A stretch of DNA of 12,718 bases, taken from positions 1-12,718 of the forward strand of contig JAHEZA010000023.1 of assembly GCA_023251335.1 (NCBI GenBank), in the 5' to 3' direction. This stretch comes from Chitinophagaceae bacterium. Lineage in GTDB: Bacteria > Bacteroidota > Bacteroidia > Chitinophagales > Chitinophagaceae. The notes below the pieces were generated by a model that saw only the letters and a program-made list of their open reading frames with translations, had not been told where the DNA came from and ran no database searches. Shown here in pieces: positions 6,307 to 12,718 of this stretch; the first letter of the stretch is position 1; each line of letters starts with the position of its first letter. The position numbers were made by a program, and so were the translations under genes.

Positions 6307-7638
6307 TCAATCCATTTCCTTTGCCCACTTATCTCTTTCGTCAGGGCTGAATTTCCACGGAGCAAAATTATTTTCGATGTTACTGAACATCGCGTTCCAT
6401 TCTGCCGGCGCATTGCTTTCCTCCATGATAAGCGAACGTCGAAGCTCAAAAATAATATTTAGCGGATTTATACTTACGGGGCATTCTTCCACACAGGCAT
6501 TGCACGAGGTGCACGCTCGTAATTCATCTACCGTAATATAATCATGAACCAATTTTTTCCCATCATCTTTAAAACTTCCATTTTCTTTTATATTTTTTCT
6601 TACATCTTCCATTCTGTCGCGTGTGTCCATCATTATCTTACGCGGGCTTAATAATTTGCCGGTAATATTCGCCGGACACGCCGCAGTGCATCGTCCACAT
6701 TCAGTACAGGTATATGCATCTAATAAATTTTTCCAACTAAGATCAAAAATATCCTTAGCGCCAAATGCGCCAGCCGTGGAATTTTGTGCTTGTGCTTCAC
6801 TGCCCGCAGGTGCCAGTTCAGGTTTGAAAATGTATGATACTTCCTGTTGAACATTTTTCATGTTCTTCATTTCCCCTTTTGGGATAAGAGGCTTATAATA
6901 CGCATTCGGGAATGCCAACAGAATATGAAAATGTTTGCTATATGGCAAATAATTGAGGAAAGCAAAAATGCCCGTAATGTGTAGCCACCAGCAGGTACGT
7001 TCAATTGCCATCAATGTATTTGGCTTGAAATGCTGCATTGCGTTCGCCAGAAACCCTGAGATAATAAAATTTCCATGCTCTGCGTAATGCGGATTACCCT
7101 GAAGTTGCAAAGCCCTGTCTGCAGAGTTCATCGTAAGAAACAAGCCCATTAAAATAATTTCTGTGATCAGGATCAAATTAGCATCTGTACGAGGCCAGCC
7201 ATCCAATTCGTGATTAATAAATCGCTTTAATTTTAAAATATTTCTTCTGATCAAAAAAATCACACATGCCAATAGTACGCCGATGGCAAGGATTTCAAAA
7301 AAATCTATTACGAAAATATAGAAGCCCCCCAGCGAATCAGCAAACATCCGGTGTGTACCAAAAATACCGTCCAGAATAATTTCTAATATTTCAATATTAA
7401 TAATAACAAAACCCGCATAAATAACAAAGTGAATTACACCCACCAACGGATACCTGAACATTTTCTTTTGACCAAGCGCCAGTAAAAGAACATTTTTCCA
7501 TCTTTCCTTTTTATTATCAGTAAGGTCTTCGTCGTGGCCTAACTTAATGTTTGCCGATATTTCCTTTACTTTTCTTGAAAATAGGTAAACAGAAAATGCT
7601 ACGAGAAGGATAAATAATAGTTGCTGTAATAAAAGCAT
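6307..7638 (-). CDS. NarI-like membrane protein with two [4Fe-4S] motifs
   Basis: A 443-residue membrane-bound electron-transfer protein that probably passes electrons between the quinone pool and a soluble Fe-S partner. The N-terminal half has five helices (about 3-20, 66-89, 105-130, 153-171 and 217-242), as in NarI or HdrE type cytochrome b subunits. His70 in helix 2 and His220, His236 and His238 in or near helix 5 are candidate heme b ligands. The C-terminal half has two ferredoxin-type motifs, CTECGRCTAACP (Cys311, 314, 317, 321) and CTSCNACVEECP (Cys376, 379, 382, 386), as in HdrC/GlpC. I chose the ATG at 7638. The frame opens 18 codons earlier, but those codons overlap the palindrome at 7678-7705 and read as translated leader. 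In related genomes a CCG-domain HdrB-like gene usually follows; here the next gene is fbaB. The substrate is unknown. Confidence 0.85.
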   Translation of the reverse strand: MLLLQQLLFILLVAFSVYLFSRKVKEISANIKLGHDEDLTDNKKERWKNVLLLALGQKKMFRYPLVGVIHFVIYAGFVIINIEILEIILDGIFGTHRMFADSLGGFYIFVIDFFEILAIGVLLACVIFLIRRNILKLKRFINHELDGWPRTDANLILITEIILMGLFLTMNSADRALQLQGNPHYAEHGNFIISGFLANAMQHFKPNTLMAIERTCWWLHITGIFAFLNYLPYSKHFHILLAFPNAYYKPLIPKGEMKNMKNVQQEVSYIFKPELAPAGSEAQAQNSTAGAFGAKDIFDLSWKNLLDAYTCTECGRCTAACPANITGKLLSPRKIMMDTRDRMEDVRKNIKENGSFKDDGKKLVHDYITVDELRACTSCNACVEECPVSINPLNIIFELRRSLIMEESNAPAEWNAMFSNIENNFAPWKFSPDERDKWAKEMD

Positions 7639-7677
7639 AATAGTAAATAAAGTAACGCTAAGATAAACAAATATGGA

Positions 7678-7705
7678 GTAGCCGCAAGGCATGCTTTGCG
7701 GCTAC
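7678..7705. repeat. GC-rich palindrome with GTAG ends (REP-like)
   Basis: Arms GTAGCCGCAA (7678-7687) and TTGCGGCTAC (7696-7705) pair perfectly over 10 bp around an eight-base loop. It lies in the divergent gap between the Fe-S protein gene and the phosphoribosyltransferase gene. Each strand begins with GTAG, the tetranucleotide found at the foot of many REP elements recognised by RAYT transposases. It could instead be an operator dyad or a leader hairpin of the Fe-S gene. No U-tract follows on either strand, which argues against a terminator. Confidence 0.5.
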
Positions 7706-7722
7706 AATCTGTCAATTCATTC

Positions 7723-7753
7723 TTTGCATTATAAGCCTTAAAGAGTAAATTGC
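7723..7753 (+). promoter_or_regulatory. Possible promoter of the phosphoribosyltransferase gene
   Basis: TTTG (7723-7726) is followed after exactly 20 bases by TAAATTG (7747-7753), a near match to TAnnTTTG lacking one T. The spacing fits the Bacteroidota -33/-7 pattern. The start codon is at 7776, so the leader would be about 15 bases. Confidence 0.35.
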
Positions 7754-7775
7754 CGGCACTTAATTAATACTAAAC

Positions 7776-8279
7776 ATGGCAGCTCATCTAATTTTTTCAA
7801 AAGAAATAGCTTATCAAAAGATGCACAGGATGGCGTATGAGATAGTGGAACAAAATGTGAACGAGAAGGAAATAATTCTTGTGGGTATCAAAGAAAACGG
7901 AAGCATCATTGCCAATGCATTGCATAAATTTTTAAAAGAAATTTATAAAGGGAAAATTCAATTGTTAGATATCAAGATAGATAAGAAAGACCCGAAACAT
8001 ATTTCTTTATCCGAAGAAATTAATTTTAATGATAAGGTGATCATCGTGGTGGATGACGTAGCAAACAGCGGTAAAACATTGTTATACGCGCTTAAGCCAT
8101 TCCTGGAATTTTATCCCAAAAAAATACAAACCCTGGTACTCGTAGAAAGGAGTTATAAAGAGTTTCCTGTTTCTCCTGATTACGTAGGGCTTTCAGTTTC
8201 TACTGCTTCTACCGAAAAAATAATCGTAGAAACGTCAAAAGGAGAAATTGAAAGGGCTACGCTGAATGCAGAAAAATAA
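7776..8279 (+). CDS. PyrR-like phosphoribosyltransferase
   Basis: A 167-residue cytoplasmic protein of the type I phosphoribosyltransferase fold. The PRPP-binding loop VIIVVDDVANSGKT (88-101) has the two adjacent acidic residues (Asp93-Asp94) and the SGKT turn expected for binding ribose phosphate. The N-terminal part ends in ILVGIKENGSIIANAL (34-49), the PPi-loop region of the fold, and LLDIKIDKKD (63-72) corresponds to the flexible hood. Length and layout resemble PyrR and other small uracil or hypoxanthine phosphoribosyltransferases. However, no pyrimidine genes and no RNA attenuator are nearby, so I do not call it PyrR. Base specificity cannot be read from the sequence. It is divergent from the Fe-S protein gene and ends 22 bases from the convergent anti-sigma gene, with no visible terminator between them. 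Confidence 0.8.
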   Translation: MAAHLIFSKEIAYQKMHRMAYEIVEQNVNEKEIILVGIKENGSIIANALHKFLKEIYKGKIQLLDIKIDKKDPKHISLSEEINFNDKVIIVVDDVANSGKTLLYALKPFLEFYPKKIQTLVLVERSYKEFPVSPDYVGLSVSTASTEKIIVETSKGEIERATLNAEK

Positions 8280-8301
8280 AATAGTTATTGCAGGAAATCT
8301 T

Positions 8302-8661
8302 TTAATGCAGATACTTCCAGATTACAAAGAAGCCGATCAGAATGATAATAATGATCAGGATGATAGTAACATAAATCCAGGGATTCTCCTTTATGCGCCT
8401 TTTTTCTTTGGCAGATTTCTTTTTTTGTAATTGCAATTGAAGATTTCGGTTTAGCTGCTCTGCAAAAGCTAACAGATTTTTTTTGTTTTCAAAAGTCTCT
8501 AATCCTTCTACGGCATCACTTTCCAGTTGGGAATCTATAAGCGTTTTTTCAAATTCATGTTTCTCATCAGCAGATAATTTATCGCTGAGATAATCCATCA
8601 ATTTCTGATTGTCAATATCTTTATTGCTGTTGGATAATATGTTTAATAAATCATCGCTCAT
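8302..8661 (-). CDS. Probable anti-sigma factor, single C-terminal helix
   Basis: A 119-residue protein encoded directly after an ECF sigma gene, with a 72-base gap and the same strand. Residues 17-54 (NQKLMDYLSDKLSADEKHEFEKTLIDS...) have the look of an anti-sigma N-terminal domain: a short helix, YLxxKLSxxE, then a longer helix. The His-x3-Cys-x2-Cys zinc site of the ZAS family is absent; there are no cysteines at all. Residues 60-91 are basic and probably helical (coiled-coil-like, rich in Gln and Lys). One transmembrane helix (96-115) ends the protein, leaving only WKYLH outside. The inferred role is holding the neighbouring sigma factor at the membrane until a signal arrives. With almost no periplasmic part, any signal would have to act in the membrane or cytoplasm. 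Context carries most of this call. Confidence 0.6.
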   Translation of the reverse strand: MSDDLLNILSNSNKDIDNQKLMDYLSDKLSADEKHEFEKTLIDSQLESDAVEGLETFENKKNLLAFAEQLNRNLQLQLQKKKSAKEKRRIKENPWIYVTIILIIIIILIGFFVIWKYLH

Positions 8662-8733
8662 TGTTCTTTTTTTGACGCTAACTTTTTCCAGTGTATTAAG
8701 TCATTATTTTTATCTATAATTTTTTTTAACCAT

Positions 8734-9288
8734 TCAGGAGTTCATCATTAATTTCAGATTTCTTTTTCCATTCTGAAGATGGCTTTTCACTTTCAACATC
8801 GGGAAACCGGTAATTTCTGATATCTCCGAATAAGATTTTTTTTGAAGGTAAAATAAATTTACACATTGTTGCTGTTCCGGGTTTAACTGTTTTAATGCTT
8901 CCTTCATTTTTTGCAGGAGCTGTTCTTTTTCTACCAAATCATTTTTATCAAAATTCTCGTCACCATTAGAGATTGCCTGGTCGTTTAATTCCACTACCAA
9001 ATTCTTATTCCCTCTCAATTTCATAAGACAGTGATTTTTGGCAATCATATAGATCCAACTCTTGAAATAATCCACTCTGTATTTATGCAATTCATTAATC
9101 ACTTTTAAAAAGATCTGTTGTACACAATCGCGGGATTCTTCTTCGTCTTTTAGATATTTCATACAAACTCCCAATAGCAATAAAGTATATCGCGGCAGCA
9201 AAATGCCAAGCCATTTATTATCATGATCTTTATAAAAGTTCTCTAATAATTCGGCATCACTAATATGTTTATTCTGCTGGACTCGCAA
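8734..9288 (-). CDS. ECF-type RNA polymerase sigma factor
   Basis: A 184-residue sigma-70 family protein of the extracytoplasmic function class. It directs RNA polymerase to a specific promoter set. Region 2 spans about 24-92, with RYTLLLLGVCMKYLKDEEESRDCVQQIFLKV and then FKSWIYMIAKNHCLMKLR, the core-binding and -10-recognising part. Region 4 spans about 131-180, with LNPEQQQCVNLFYLQKKSYSEISEITGFPMLKVKSHLQNGKRNLK containing the helix-turn-helix. The frame extends to an ATG at 9423, but that start would overlap the divergent peptidase gene by 59 bases and add 45 residues unlike the family. The conserved part begins near NKHISDAELL, and the only good start just before it is TTG at 9288, which I use. 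The downstream gene is the probable anti-sigma factor. Confidence 0.85.
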   Translation of the reverse strand: MRVQQNKHISDAELLENFYKDHDNKWLGILLPRYTLLLLGVCMKYLKDEEESRDCVQQIFLKVINELHKYRVDYFKSWIYMIAKNHCLMKLRGNKNLVVELNDQAISNGDENFDKNDLVEKEQLLQKMKEALKQLNPEQQQCVNLFYLQKKSYSEISEITGFPMLKVKSHLQNGKRNLKLMMNS

Positions 9289-9364
9289 AAGTTTCTTTTT
9301 TTTAATAAGATGTAAACTTAGATAATTTCCATAAGTTACCTTTGCAATAAATATTTTGGAATTT

Positions 9365-10135
9365 ATGGAATATATGGTGTGCTGCGTGCCGGTAAGTCCC
9401 CTCAGGGCCAATCCTTCACACAAAGCGGAAATGGTATCACAACAACTGTTTGGAGAGAAATCATACTTAATTGAAAAAGGTGAAGATAACTGGACAAAAA
9501 TTAAATTAAAATATGATACTTACGAAGGCTGGGTGCAGCAAAGTCATCTTGTAAGTATTGATGAAGAACAATATACAAAGACAGATAAAGAACTTACTGC
9601 TGATTGGGTAAATGAAATAGATTATAATGGCCACCTTATGAATGTGCCCATGGGCTGTTCGTTAAGCGCTTTCCAGAACGGCGTTGCTTTTTGGCGAAAG
9701 AATTCGGTTCATTTTAAAGGCAAAATCTGGAATCCGGAAGAAGTAAAAATCACGCCAAAGCTCATAAAGCAAATCGCTTTCAAATTTTTAAATACATCTT
9801 ATCTCTGGGGCGGAAAATCAGTTTTCGGGATTGATTGCAGTGGTTTTTCACAGATGGTTTATAAATTTTTAAATAAACAGTTGCCAAGAGATGCATGGCA
9901 ACAGGCAGGGGCAGGAGAGATTGTGAACTTTTTGCAGGAGGCTCATTGTGGCGACCTGGCTTTTTTTGACAATGACGAGGGAAGAATTATTCATGTCGGA
10001 TTATTATTAAATGAAAATGAAATAATTCATGCTGCAGGTAAAGTGCGCCTGGATAAAATAGACAGCAATGGGATACTAAACATGGAAACCAAACAGCGGA
10101 CTCATCAGTTGAGAATCATTAAAAGATATTTTTAA
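9365..10135 (+). CDS. SH3 and NlpC/P60 domain cysteine peptidase
   Basis: A 256-residue protein of the C40 peptidase family, which cuts stem peptides of peptidoglycan, usually between D-Glu and a diamino acid. The N-terminal half (about 1-70) is an SH3-like region: VPVSPLRANPSHKAEMVSQQLFGE, then WTKIKLKYDTYEGWVQQSHL. The NlpC/P60 domain covers about 130-256. It holds the catalytic Cys158 in GIDCSGFSQMVYKF, His210 in IIHVGLLL and His222 in IIHAAGKV, with PRDAWQQAG between. No signal peptide or membrane helix is seen, so the protein may act on imported muropeptides in the cytoplasm. I chose the ATG at 9365 (MEYMVCC); a TTG at 9356 and an ATG at 9374 are alternatives. It is divergent from the sigma gene with 76 bases between starts. 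The stop codon lies in a hairpin (10130-10156). Confidence 0.88.
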   Translation: MEYMVCCVPVSPLRANPSHKAEMVSQQLFGEKSYLIEKGEDNWTKIKLKYDTYEGWVQQSHLVSIDEEQYTKTDKELTADWVNEIDYNGHLMNVPMGCSLSAFQNGVAFWRKNSVHFKGKIWNPEEVKITPKLIKQIAFKFLNTSYLWGGKSVFGIDCSGFSQMVYKFLNKQLPRDAWQQAGAGEIVNFLQEAHCGDLAFFDNDEGRIIHVGLLLNENEIIHAAGKVRLDKIDSNGILNMETKQRTHQLRIIKRYF

Positions 10136-10156
10136 CTCCGGATTTCGGGGTTAAAA
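10130..10156. other. Hairpin at the end of the NlpC/P60 gene
   Basis: TTTTAACTCCG (10130-10140) pairs with CGGGGTTAAAA (10146-10156) over 11 bp, including one G-U pair, around a five-base loop. The stop codon TAA (10133-10135) is inside the stem. It lies in the convergent gap before the helicase gene end. A-rich rather than U-rich sequence follows on both strands, so termination here is only a possibility. Confidence 0.35.
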
Positions 10157-10290
10157 GGGAAAGAAGAAAAAATAAGTTATTTGATTACCGGGAGATTAAT
10201 TTTATTCATTGAAATTAAAAACAGAAATACCTAATATTTGTCCGTTTACTGAATGCAGGTAAATATTTTTCATTAGCAACGAACCTGGAA

Positions 10291-12003
10291 TTACCTTCCG
10301 CTTCGTACCGGAATGCGTTTCCTTTTTTCTCCATCTGCCGGTCTCCTGTTTCCACCGCCATCTGCTTCATTCATTCTTATCTGGTGGCCATTATGCGTCT
10401 TGCCATCAAGGCTTTTGATCATTTTCGGTGCTGCAGATTTATCTACTTCTACCCAGGCGTTCATTTCTCTTAGATCTATTCTGCCCAATACTTCTTTTTT
10501 CAGGTTGCTTTCATCAAGAATATATTGCAAAAAACTGGCCTTATAAAATCCATCTTTTGTACCAAGATTAATAAATAGCCTGGTAAACCCGCCATCTCTC
10601 TGGTATGAGGGCCTCTCTCTTTTGTTGATATTTTCCCGGCTCATTTTGTTTTCCGGACGTCTTTCTTTAAAGTCTTTACGGGCGTTCAAGTCTTCCGCAT
10701 TTTCATAATATTTTAAAAAATGATCAAACTCAAGTGCCGCTACTCTTTTAAGCACATCTTCTTTACTGATATCTGCGAATTTTTTTTGAAGGTCAGGCAT
10801 GTATGTTTCATAAGCTCCGTTGGAGATGTCTGCATTGATCAATTTGTCCATGAAATAAAAAAACTGTTTACGACAAACGTCTTTTCCAGTTGGTATGTCC
10901 AATCTGTGAAATTGAGCATTCGTTATTTTTTCTAATTGGCGTATTTTATAAGATTCCCTGCTATGACAAATAGAAATGCAGATACCGCTTTTTCCGGCCC
11001 GCGCAGTGCGCCCGCTTCTGTGAGTATAAACTTCAATATCATCCGGAAGTTCGAAATTGATAACATGTGTGATGTCATCTACATCAATGCCGCGCGCAGC
11101 CACATCAGTAGCTATTAATATTTGCAGATCGCGGTTACGAAACCGTTGCATCACCCTGTCGCGTTGTTGCTGCGAAAGATCGCCATGTAGCGATTCAACA
11201 TCATAGCCCTCATTAGCCAGTTTTTCTGATATGTTTTGCGCGTCTAATTTTGTCCTGGTAAAAATAATTCCATACATCCCGGGATTAAAATCCACCAGTC
11301 TTTTCAACGTTTCAAAACGCGAATGTGCCGGCGTAATAAAGTATTGGTGGTCAATATTTACGTTGGCAGTATTCTTTTTACCCACCGTTACTTCCTGCGG
11401 GTTGGTCATAAAGTTTTTAGAAATAGCTCTTACTTCAGATGGCATCGTTGCACTAAACATCCACGTGCTCTCACGATTTACTGTATTTTTTAAAACAAAA
11501 TCAATATCATCTCTAAAGCCCATGTTCAACATCTCATCTGCTTCATCAAGCACCACATATTTTACTTTTCCAAGATCAATGGCTTTCCTTTCTATCATGT
11601 CAATAAGCCTTCCCGGCGTAGCCACTACTATTTGCACACCCTTTTTCAAGGCACGTATTTGCATCACAATAGAGGCGCCGCCGTAAACCGGCTCAGCAAT
11701 AATTCCTTTCAAATATTTTTTGTATTCCTGGATGTCGTTGCATATTTGCAAACACAGTTCACGTGTCGGGCACACGATCAAAGCCTGTGGATATTTATGA
11801 TTGGCATCCACTAATTGTAATAGAGGCAGCCCAAATGCGGCAGTCTTACCAGTTCCCGTTTGTGCAAGACCAACAAAATCTGTAGTGCCCGAAAGTAAAA
11901 CAGGAATCGCTTTTAACTGTATGGGAGTGGGAGAATTAAATCCAAGATCTGTAACCGCCTTTGCAAGCTGCTCACTTAGGCCTAAGCCTTCAAATTCATT
12001 CAT
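10291..12003 (-). CDS. deaD: DEAD-box RNA helicase with DbpA-type RNA-binding domain
   Basis: A 570-residue ATP-dependent RNA helicase, complete with all core motifs. They are the Q motif (FNSPTPIQ, 22-29), motif I AQTGTGKT (47-54), Ia PTREL (79-83), TPGRLID (129-135), motif II DEAD (153-156), motif III SAT (184-186), IIFTRTK (246-252), motif V ATDVAARGID (298-307) and motif VI HRSGRTARAG (328-337). A linker rich in charged residues (about 440-470) leads to a DbpA-type RNA-binding domain (about 472-546, FTRLFINLGTKDGFYKASFLQYI...). The protein ends in a basic tail (KRKRIPVRSGR). This layout is that of DeaD/CsdA, which remodels RNA in ribosome assembly and mRNA decay, often at low temperature. 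DbpA itself is shorter and lacks the tail. A short leader with an exact TAnnTTTG element precedes the ATG. No long cold-shock leader is seen. Confidence 0.93.
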   Translation of the reverse strand: MNEFEGLGLSEQLAKAVTDLGFNSPTPIQLKAIPVLLSGTTDFVGLAQTGTGKTAAFGLPLLQLVDANHKYPQALIVCPTRELCLQICNDIQEYKKYLKGIIAEPVYGGASIVMQIRALKKGVQIVVATPGRLIDMIERKAIDLGKVKYVVLDEADEMLNMGFRDDIDFVLKNTVNRESTWMFSATMPSEVRAISKNFMTNPQEVTVGKKNTANVNIDHQYFITPAHSRFETLKRLVDFNPGMYGIIFTRTKLDAQNISEKLANEGYDVESLHGDLSQQQRDRVMQRFRNRDLQILIATDVAARGIDVDDITHVINFELPDDIEVYTHRSGRTARAGKSGICISICHSRESYKIRQLEKITNAQFHRLDIPTGKDVCRKQFFYFMDKLINADISNGAYETYMPDLQKKFADISKEDVLKRVAALEFDHFLKYYENAEDLNARKDFKERRPENKMSRENINKRERPSYQRDGGFTRLFINLGTKDGFYKASFLQYILDESNLKKEVLGRIDLREMNAWVEVDKSAAPKMIKSLDGKTHNGHQIRMNEADGGGNRRPADGEKRKRIPVRSGR

Positions 12004-12025
12004 TAATTTTTTTAAATTTAGGGCG

Positions 12026-12033
12026 CAAAGGTA
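12026..12033 (-). promoter_or_regulatory. Probable -7 promoter element of the helicase gene
   Basis: TACCTTTG on the minus strand exactly fits TAnnTTTG and is followed by CGCC. It ends 22 bases before the helicase ATG. TTTC (12051-12054, minus) lies 17 bases further upstream as an imperfect -33 element. Confidence 0.5.
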
Positions 12034-12140
12034 TGTTAATTATTAGTATAGAAACCTATATGTACGGTTAAAACTTCTTTATTTGCACAGAGATTAAACG
12101 TTTCTATTTTTTTTCAATCAGAATTACCCATAACACAATT

Positions 12141-12158
12141 TTTGGCACGACTTTTTGA
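12141..12158 (+). promoter_or_regulatory. Sigma-54-like promoter before the barrel gene
   Basis: TTTGGCACG (12141-12149) matches the -24 element TTGGCACG fully. After four bases comes TTTGA (12154-12158), where the -12 consensus is TTGCA. The spacing is right: ten bases separate GG from the two-base -12 position. The -12 element has TG in place of GC. The predicted start of transcription near 12168 gives a leader of about 34 bases before the ATG at 12203. No sigma-54 activator gene is in the window. Alternatively, AATTTTTG (12137-12144) could be a degenerate -7 element for the primary sigma factor. Confidence 0.4.
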
Positions 12159-12202
12159 ATGTACAACAGTATCCGATTAATCATCAAATTAAAGAATACA
12201 AT

Positions 12203-12718
12203 ATGAAAACGAAAGTAATCCCAATCATCAGCTTGTTATTTTTTATTTCCACTTCGCTTTTTTCTCAGAACATCAGCCTTGGCATTAAAGGCGGTGCGAA
12301 CATGGGTAAAATTACCGGAGAATCTTTTAAAGACGAGTTCGCACTGTCGTATCACGTGGGTGGTTTTGTTACAATTAGCGGGAAGAGGTGGGGTATTCAG
12401 CCTGAAGTGTTATTTAGCCAGGTGAATGCAGATACAGCGTATAGCTTTAGCGAGGTTACGAATATTCCAAATGTAAACCAGATACAATTGAAGCAACTTA
12501 CTATACCTGTCATGCTTAATTATAAAGCAAGCAATCTCATTACTCTGCATGCTGGCCCGCAGTTCGGAATTCTTATAGATAAAAATGAGAATTTGGTACA
12601 AAACGGTAAAGACGCATTCAAGTCCGGTGATTTTGCTTTGGCCGCAGGTCTTGAATTGCACATATTGAAGTTTAGAATATACGGAAGGTTCGTTGGTGGA
12701 ATGACAGATATAAGCAAT
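12203..12718 (+). CDS. PorT-family outer-membrane beta-barrel protein (partial)
   Basis: The first 172 codons of a gene cut by the window edge, with no stop reached. The start ATG at 12203 gives a Sec signal peptide: MKTK, a hydrophobic stretch (IPIISLLFFISTSLF, 6-20) and a likely cleavage near SLFSQ. The mature part begins with SLGIKGGANMGKITG and continues as amphipathic strands with alternating polar and hydrophobic residues: HVGGFVTIS, WGIQPEVLFSQ, LKQLTIPVMLNYKA, LITLHAGPQFGILID, FALAAGLELHI and FRIYGRFVGGMTDISN. This sequence of strands is typical of the PorT/OMP_b-brl_2 small barrels common in Bacteroidota, which usually have about 190-230 residues. So most of the gene is present. The substrate is unknown; many members have no known function. 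Upstream is a sigma-54-like site, and the divergent neighbour is the helicase gene. Confidence 0.85.
   Translation, partial: MKTKVIPIISLLFFISTSLFSQNISLGIKGGANMGKITGESFKDEFALSYHVGGFVTISGKRWGIQPEVLFSQVNADTAYSFSEVTNIPNVNQIQLKQLTIPVMLNYKASNLITLHAGPQFGILIDKNENLVQNGKDAFKSGDFALAAGLELHILKFRIYGRFVGGMTDISN

Noticed and set aside
7639..7692. 18-codon N-terminal extension of the Fe-S membrane protein
   Set aside because: The extra codons start inside the palindrome at 7678-7705, and the family starts at the short hydrophobic helix after the ATG at 7638.
11231..11686. 151-codon frame antisense to the helicase gene
   Set aside because: It lies wholly inside the conserved helicase core on the opposite strand, and its product has no domain pattern. 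It is a shadow of the real gene.
12410..12717. Two minus-strand frames opposite the barrel gene
   Set aside because: The plus-strand frame from 12203 has a signal peptide and a clear strand pattern through to the window end, so the minus-strand frames are shadows.

Overview
The window is chromosomal DNA from a member of the Bacteroidota, most likely near the Chitinophagaceae. The evidence is AT-rich intergenic DNA, promoter-like TAnnTTTG elements, few Shine-Dalgarno sequences, a PorT-type outer-membrane barrel, and an ECF sigma factor and Fe-S membrane protein of the kind found in this phylum. The family placement is inferred from remembered protein patterns, not from a search.

Left part (1-3540): small, poorly conserved genes, loosely packed. 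They are a membrane protein made of two DoxX-like halves (+), a small secreted protein (-), a four-helix membrane protein (+) and a membrane-anchored protein of unknown role (-). A 21-bp sequence occurs exactly twice here and once more in a variant form just beyond the smpB stop. Three GC-rich palindromes in the window share a CCGCA/TGCGG-like core.

Middle part (3555-7640): a minus-strand run of housekeeping genes. In transcription order they are a NarI-like membrane Fe-S electron-transfer protein, class I fructose-bisphosphate aldolase (fbaB), acetyl-CoA carboxylase carboxyltransferase beta (accD) and the trans-translation factor smpB. A clear intrinsic terminator closes accD, and its U-tract runs almost directly into the smpB start codon.

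Right part (7776-12718): a PyrR-like phosphoribosyltransferase (+), an ECF sigma factor with a probable zinc-less anti-sigma partner (-, one operon), a cytoplasmic SH3-NlpC/P60 peptidase (+) divergent from the sigma gene, a DEAD-box RNA helicase with a DbpA-type RNA-binding domain (-), and the first 172 codons of a PorT-family outer-membrane barrel (+), cut by the window edge. A sigma-54-like site precedes the barrel gene.

I found no tRNA, rRNA, tmRNA, CRISPR array, transposase, integrase or recognisable defence system. The window looks mostly ordinary. The best leads are the dispersed repeat, the palindromes, the accD/smpB junction, the sigma-54-like site and the Fe-S protein lacking its usual partner.
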